This document shows positions 20,201-24,626 of a stretch of DNA of 24,626 nt, piece after piece. A model generated the notes under the pieces. It worked only from the letters and a program-made list of their open reading frames with translations, ran no database searches and was not told the origin of the DNA. Each line of letters begins with the position of its first letter. Within the stretch, counting starts at the first letter, position 1. A program made the translations under genes and the position numbers. This DNA comes from Nemertoderma westbladi (lineage: Eukaryota; Xenacoelomorpha; Nemertodermatida; Nemertodermatidae): contig JAUCBJ010005540.1 in NCBI GenBank assembly GCA_032718475.1, positions 1 to 24,626 on the forward strand. The letters are read 5' to 3'.

Positions 20201-22913
20201 TATTATGATGTAGTTCTATAATTGTCCAATCTTTATCTATAATGATGTAGTTCTATAATTGTCCAATCGCTATCTATTATGATGTAGTTCTATAATTGTC
20301 CAATCTTTCTCTATTATGATGTAGTTCTATAATTGTCCAATCTTTATCTATTATGATGTAGTTCTATAATTGTCCAATCTTTCTATATTATGATGTAGTT
20401 CTATAATTGTCCAATCTTTCTCTATTATGATGTAGTTCTATAATTGTCCAATCTTTCTCTATTATGAGGTAGTTCTATAATTGTCCAATCTTTATCTATA
20501 ATGATGTAGTTCTATAATTGTCCATTTTTTCTATATTATGATGTAGTTCTATAATTGTCCAATCTTTATCTATTATGATGTAGTTCTATAATTGTCCAAT
20601 CTTTCTATATTATGATGTAGTTCTATAATTGTCCAATCTTTATCTATTATAATGTAGTTCTATAATTGTCCAATCTTTCTCTATTATGATGTAGTTCTAT
20701 AATTGTCCAATCGCTATCTATTATGATGTAGTTCTATAATTGTCCAATCTTTCTCTATTATGATGTAGTTCTATAATTGTCCAATCTTTATCTATTATGA
20801 TGTAGTTCTATAATTGTCCAATCTTTCTATATTATGATGTAGTTCTATAATTGTCCAATCTTTCTCTATTATGATGTAGTTCTATAATTGTCCAATCGCT
20901 ATCTATTATGATGTAGTTCTATAATTGTCCAATCTTTCTCTATTATGATGTAGTTCTATAATTGTCCAATCTTTATCTATTATGATGTAGTTCTATAATT
21001 GTCCAATCTTTCTATATTATGATGTAGTTCTATAATTGTCCAATCTTTATCTATTATAATGTAGTTCTATAATTGTCCAATCTTTCTCTATTATGATGTA
21101 GTTCTATAATTGTCCAATCTTTCTATATTATGATGTAGTTCTATAATTGTCCAATCTTTATCTATTATAATGTAGTTCTATAATTGTCCAATCTTTCTCT
21201 ATTATGATGTAGTTCTATAATTGTCCAATCGCTATCTATTATGATGTAGTTCTATAATTGTCCAATCTTTCTCTATTATGATGTAGTTCTATAATTGTCC
21301 AATCTTTATCTATTATGATGTAGTTCTATAATTGTCCAATCTTTCTATATTATGATGTAGTTCTATAATTGTCCAATCTTTCTCTATTATGATGTAGTTC
21401 TATAATTGTCCAATCGCTATCTATTATGATGTAGTTCTATAATTGTCCAATCTTTCTCTATTATGATGTAGTTCTATAATTGTCCAATCTTTATCTATAA
21501 TGATGTAGTTCTATAATTGTCCAATCTTTCTATATTATGATGTAGTTCTATAATTGTCCAATCTTTATCTATTATGATTTAGTTCTATAATTGTCCAATC
21601 TTTCTATATTATGATGTAGTTCTATAATTGTCCAATCTTTATCTATTATAATGTAGTTCTATAATTGTCCAATCTTTCTCTATTATGATGTAGTTCTATA
21701 ATTGTCCAATCGCTATCTATTATGATGTAGTTCTATAATTGTCCAATCTTTCTCTATTATGATGTAGTTCTATAATTGTCCAATCTTTATCTATTATGAT
21801 GTAGTTCTATAATTGTCCAATCGCTATCTATTATGATGTAGTTCTATAATTGTCCAATCTTTATCTATTATGATGTAGTTCTATAATTGTCCAATCTTTC
21901 TCTATTATGATGTAGTTCTATAATTGTCCAATCGCTATCTATTATGATGTAGTTCTATAATTGTCCAATCTTTCTCTATTATGATGTAGTTCTATAATTG
22001 TCCAATCTTTATCTATAATGATGTAGTTCTATAATTGTCCAATCTTTCTATATTATGATGTAGTTCTATAATTGTCCAATCTTTATCTATTATGATTTAG
22101 TTCTATAATTGTCCAATCTTTCTATATTATGATGTAGTTCTATAATTGTCCAATCTTTATCTATTATAATGTAGTTCTATAATTGTCCAATCTTTCTCTA
22201 TTATGATGTAGTTCTATAATTGTCCAATCGCTATCTATTATGATGTAGTTCTATAATTGTCCAATCTTTCTCTATTATGATGTAGTTCTATAATTGTCCA
22301 ATCTTTATCTATTATGATGTAGTTCTATAATTGTCCAATCGCTATCTATTATGATGTAGTTCTATAATTGTCCAATCTTTATCTATTATGATGTAGTTCT
22401 ATAATTGTCCAATCGCTATCTATTATGATGTAGTTCTATAATTGTCCAATCTTTATCTATTATGATGTAGTTCTATAATTGTCCAATCTTTATCTATTAT
22501 GATGTAGTTCTATAATTGTCCAATCTTTATCTATTATGATGTAGTTCTATAATTGTCCAATCTTTCTCTATTATGATGTAGTTCTATAATTGTCCAATCT
22601 TTCTCTATTATGATGTAGTTCTATAATTGTCCAATCTTTATCTATTATAATGTAGTTCTATAATTGTCCAATCTTTCTGTATTATGATGTAGTTCTATAA
22701 TTGTCCAATCTTTATATATTATAATGTAGTTCTATAATTGTCCAATCTTTCTTTATTATTATGTAGTTCTATAATTGTCCAATCTTTATCTTTTATGATG
22801 TAGTTCTATAATTGTCCAATCGCTATCTATTATGATGTAGTTCTATAATTGTCCAATCTTTCTATATTATGATGTAGTTCTATAATTGCCCAATCTTTAT
22901 CTATTATAATGTA

Positions 22914-22919
22914 GGCCTA
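22914..22919 (+). repeat. 6-bp insertion GGCCTA, copy of the 13686 event
   Basis: Same insertion point and same neighbouring TTGCCCAAT-type monomer as at 13686, 9,228 bp away. Confidence 0.9.
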
Positions 22920-24626
22920 GTTCTATAATTGTCCAATCTTTCTATATTATGATGTAGTTCTATAATTGCCCAATCTTTATCTATTATAATGTAGTTCTAT
23001 AATTGTCCAATCTTTCTATATTATGATGTAGTTCTATAATTGTCCAATCTTTATATATTATAATGTAGTTCTATAATTGTCCAATCTTTCTATATTATTA
23101 TGTAGTTCTATAATTGTCCAATCTTTATCTTTTATGATGTAGTTCTATAATTGTCCAATCGCTATCTATTATGATGTAGTTCTATAATTGTCCAATCTTT
23201 CTATATTATGATGTAGTTCTATAATTGTCCAATCTTTATATATTATAATGTAGTTCTATAATTGTCCAATCTTTCTATATTATTATGTAGTTCTATAATT
23301 GTCCAATCTTTATCTTTTATGATGTAGTTCTATAATTGTCCAATCGCTATCTATTATGATGTAGTTCTATAATTGTCCAATCTTTCTATATTATGATGTA
23401 GTTCTATAATTGCCCAATCTTTATCTATTATAATGTAGTTCTATAATTGTCCAATCTTTCTATATTATGATGTAGTTCTATAATTGTCCAATCTTTATCT
23501 ATTATAATGTAGTTCTATAATTGTCCAATCTTTCTATATTATGATGTAGTTCTATAATTGTCCAATCTTTATATATTATAATGTAGTTCTATAATTGTCC
23601 AATCTTTCTATATTATTATGTAGTTCTATAATTGTCCAATCTTTATCTTTTATGATGTAGTTCTATAATTGCCCAATCTTTATCTATTATAATGTAGTTC
23701 TATAATTGTCCAATCTTTCTATATTATGATGTAGTTCTATAATTGTCCAATCTTTATCTATAATGATGTAGTTCTATAATTGTCCAATCTTTCTATATTA
23801 TGATGTAGTTCTATAATTGTCCAATCTTTATCTATTATGATGTAGTTCTATAATTGTCCAATCTTTCTATATTATGATGTAGTTCTATAATTGTCCAATC
23901 TTTATCTATTATAATGTAGTTCTATAATTGTCCAATCTTTCTCTATTATGATGTAGTTCTATAATTGTCCAATCGCTATCTATTATGATGTAGTTCTATA
24001 ATTGTCCAATCTTTCTCTATTATGATGTAGTTCTATAATTGTCCAATCTTTATCTATTATGATGTAGTTCTATAATTGTCCAATCTTTCTATATTATGAT
24101 GTAGTTCTATAATTGTCCAATCTTTCTCTATTATGATGTAGTTCTATAATTGTCCAATCGCTATCTATTATGATGTAGTTCTATAATTGTCCAATCTTTC
24201 TCTATTATGATGTAGTTCTATAATTGTCCAATCTTTATCTATTATGATGTAGTTCTATAATTGTCCAATCTTTCTATATTATGATGTAGTTCTATAATTG
24301 TCCAATCTTTATCTATTATAATGTAGTTCTATAATTGTCCAATCTTTCTCTATTATGATGTAGTTCTATAATTGTCCAATCTTTCTATATTATGATGTAG
24401 TTCTATAATTGTCCAATCTTTATCTATTATAATGTAGTTCTATAATTGTCCAATCTTTCTCTATTATGATGTAGTTCTATAATTGTCCAATCGCTATCTA
24501 TTATGATGTAGTTCTATAATTGTCCAATCTTTCTCTATTATGATGTAGTTCTATAATTGTCCAATCTTTATCTATTATGATGTAGTTCTATAATTGTCCA
24601 ATCTTTCTATATTATGATGTAGTTCT

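Larger units (their letters stand above)
8920..24626 (+). repeat. 37-bp satellite array, about 424 head-to-tail copies
   Basis: The whole interval is a single tandem array with a strict 37-bp period; for example one copy runs 11051-11087 from GTAG to the base before the next GTAG. The array is still running at the window edge. The typical monomer has 9 G+C of 37 and a strong T over A bias on this strand (18 T, 10 A). All copies face the same way. The segment GTAGTTCTATAATTG followed by TCCAAT hardly varies, while the next 14 or so bases define recurrent types: CTTTATCTATTATG, CTTTCTCTATTATG, CTTTCTATATTATG, CGCTATCTATTATG, CTTTATCTATAATG, CTTTATCTATTATAATG and rarer ones. Stops occur in every frame, so it is not coding. 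Net length departures from the 37-bp grid are few (four 6-bp insertions, one 3-bp insertion, one 1-bp loss between about 9.0 kb and the end). If the upstream exon is real, the array is intronic. Confidence 0.97.

Noticed and set aside
8920-24626. CRISPR array (37-bp period, conserved plus variable part)
   Set aside because: There are no unique spacers; the variable window is about 14 bp and recurs as a few types. The context is eukaryotic. It is a satellite.
8920-24626. Telomeric or coding repeat
   Set aside because: The 37-bp unit is unlike telomere repeats, and since 37 is not divisible by 3 and stops occur in all frames it cannot encode a repeat protein.

Overview
The window looks like nuclear DNA from a metazoan, most probably an invertebrate. 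It is AT-rich and intron-bearing, with non-LTR retrotransposon remains, DNA-transposon remnants with inverted repeats, and one short exon-like ORF resembling the start of a polybromo-type bromodomain protein. Nothing looks prokaryotic: there are no operons, no Shine-Dalgarno-led genes and no dense coding. I cannot name the species.

Layout. (a) 1-505: unique-looking DNA with no gene recognised. (b) 515-2215: a 1.7-kb non-autonomous DNA transposon with about 245-bp terminal inverted repeats and a perfect 9-bp target-site duplication (GTAAATTAA), so Mutator/MULE-like. Two smaller inverted-repeat elements are nested in it (842-979 with TA flanks; 1230-1505 with a 10-bp direct flank). (c) 2225-4680: a mosaic of palindrome-rich low-complexity DNA, a frameshifted reverse-transcriptase fragment on the minus strand (about 2699-3040), a CpG-rich degenerate repeat block (3550-3815), a cluster of GTGCGCGG motifs and three copies of a CACTCGC-type repeat. 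(d) About 4683-7389, minus strand: a 5'-truncated LINE of the CR1/Jockey-like group with the end of its endonuclease domain, a reverse transcriptase and a 3' UTR. It is dead: 5' truncation, a frameshift between endonuclease and RT, and a deletion of roughly 60-70 codons just after the FADD motif. (e) 7396-8480: non-coding, with a degenerate pyrimidine-rich minisatellite. (f) 8534 to about 8721, plus strand: a candidate first coding exon of 63 residues with basic stretches and the first part of a bromodomain, most like polybromo (PBRM1/BAF180). (g) 8920-24626: one uninterrupted satellite array, nearly two thirds of the window and running off its right edge, made of about 424 head-to-tail copies of a 37-bp monomer.

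If the exon is real, the satellite lies in intron 1 of that gene. The array is highly ordered. About nine monomer types differ almost only in a short central window, while the rest of the monomer, which contains an inverted CCAAT motif (ATTG-TC-CAAT), is nearly invariant. One type carries the only regular CpG and recurs in places every 148 bp (4 monomers). Larger blocks have been copied at exact multiples of 37 bp, from 4 up to 249 monomers.

The most unusual signal is a pair of palindromic octamers, TACCGGTA and TAGGCCTA. I count 19 perfect copies in the window. In the satellite, where hundreds of sister monomers show the empty state, four copies are seen to be exact 6-bp insertions at a TA dinucleotide (CCGG or GGCC plus a duplicated TA). 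This resembles a footprint left by a TA-targeting transposon or another palindromic micro-insertion process.
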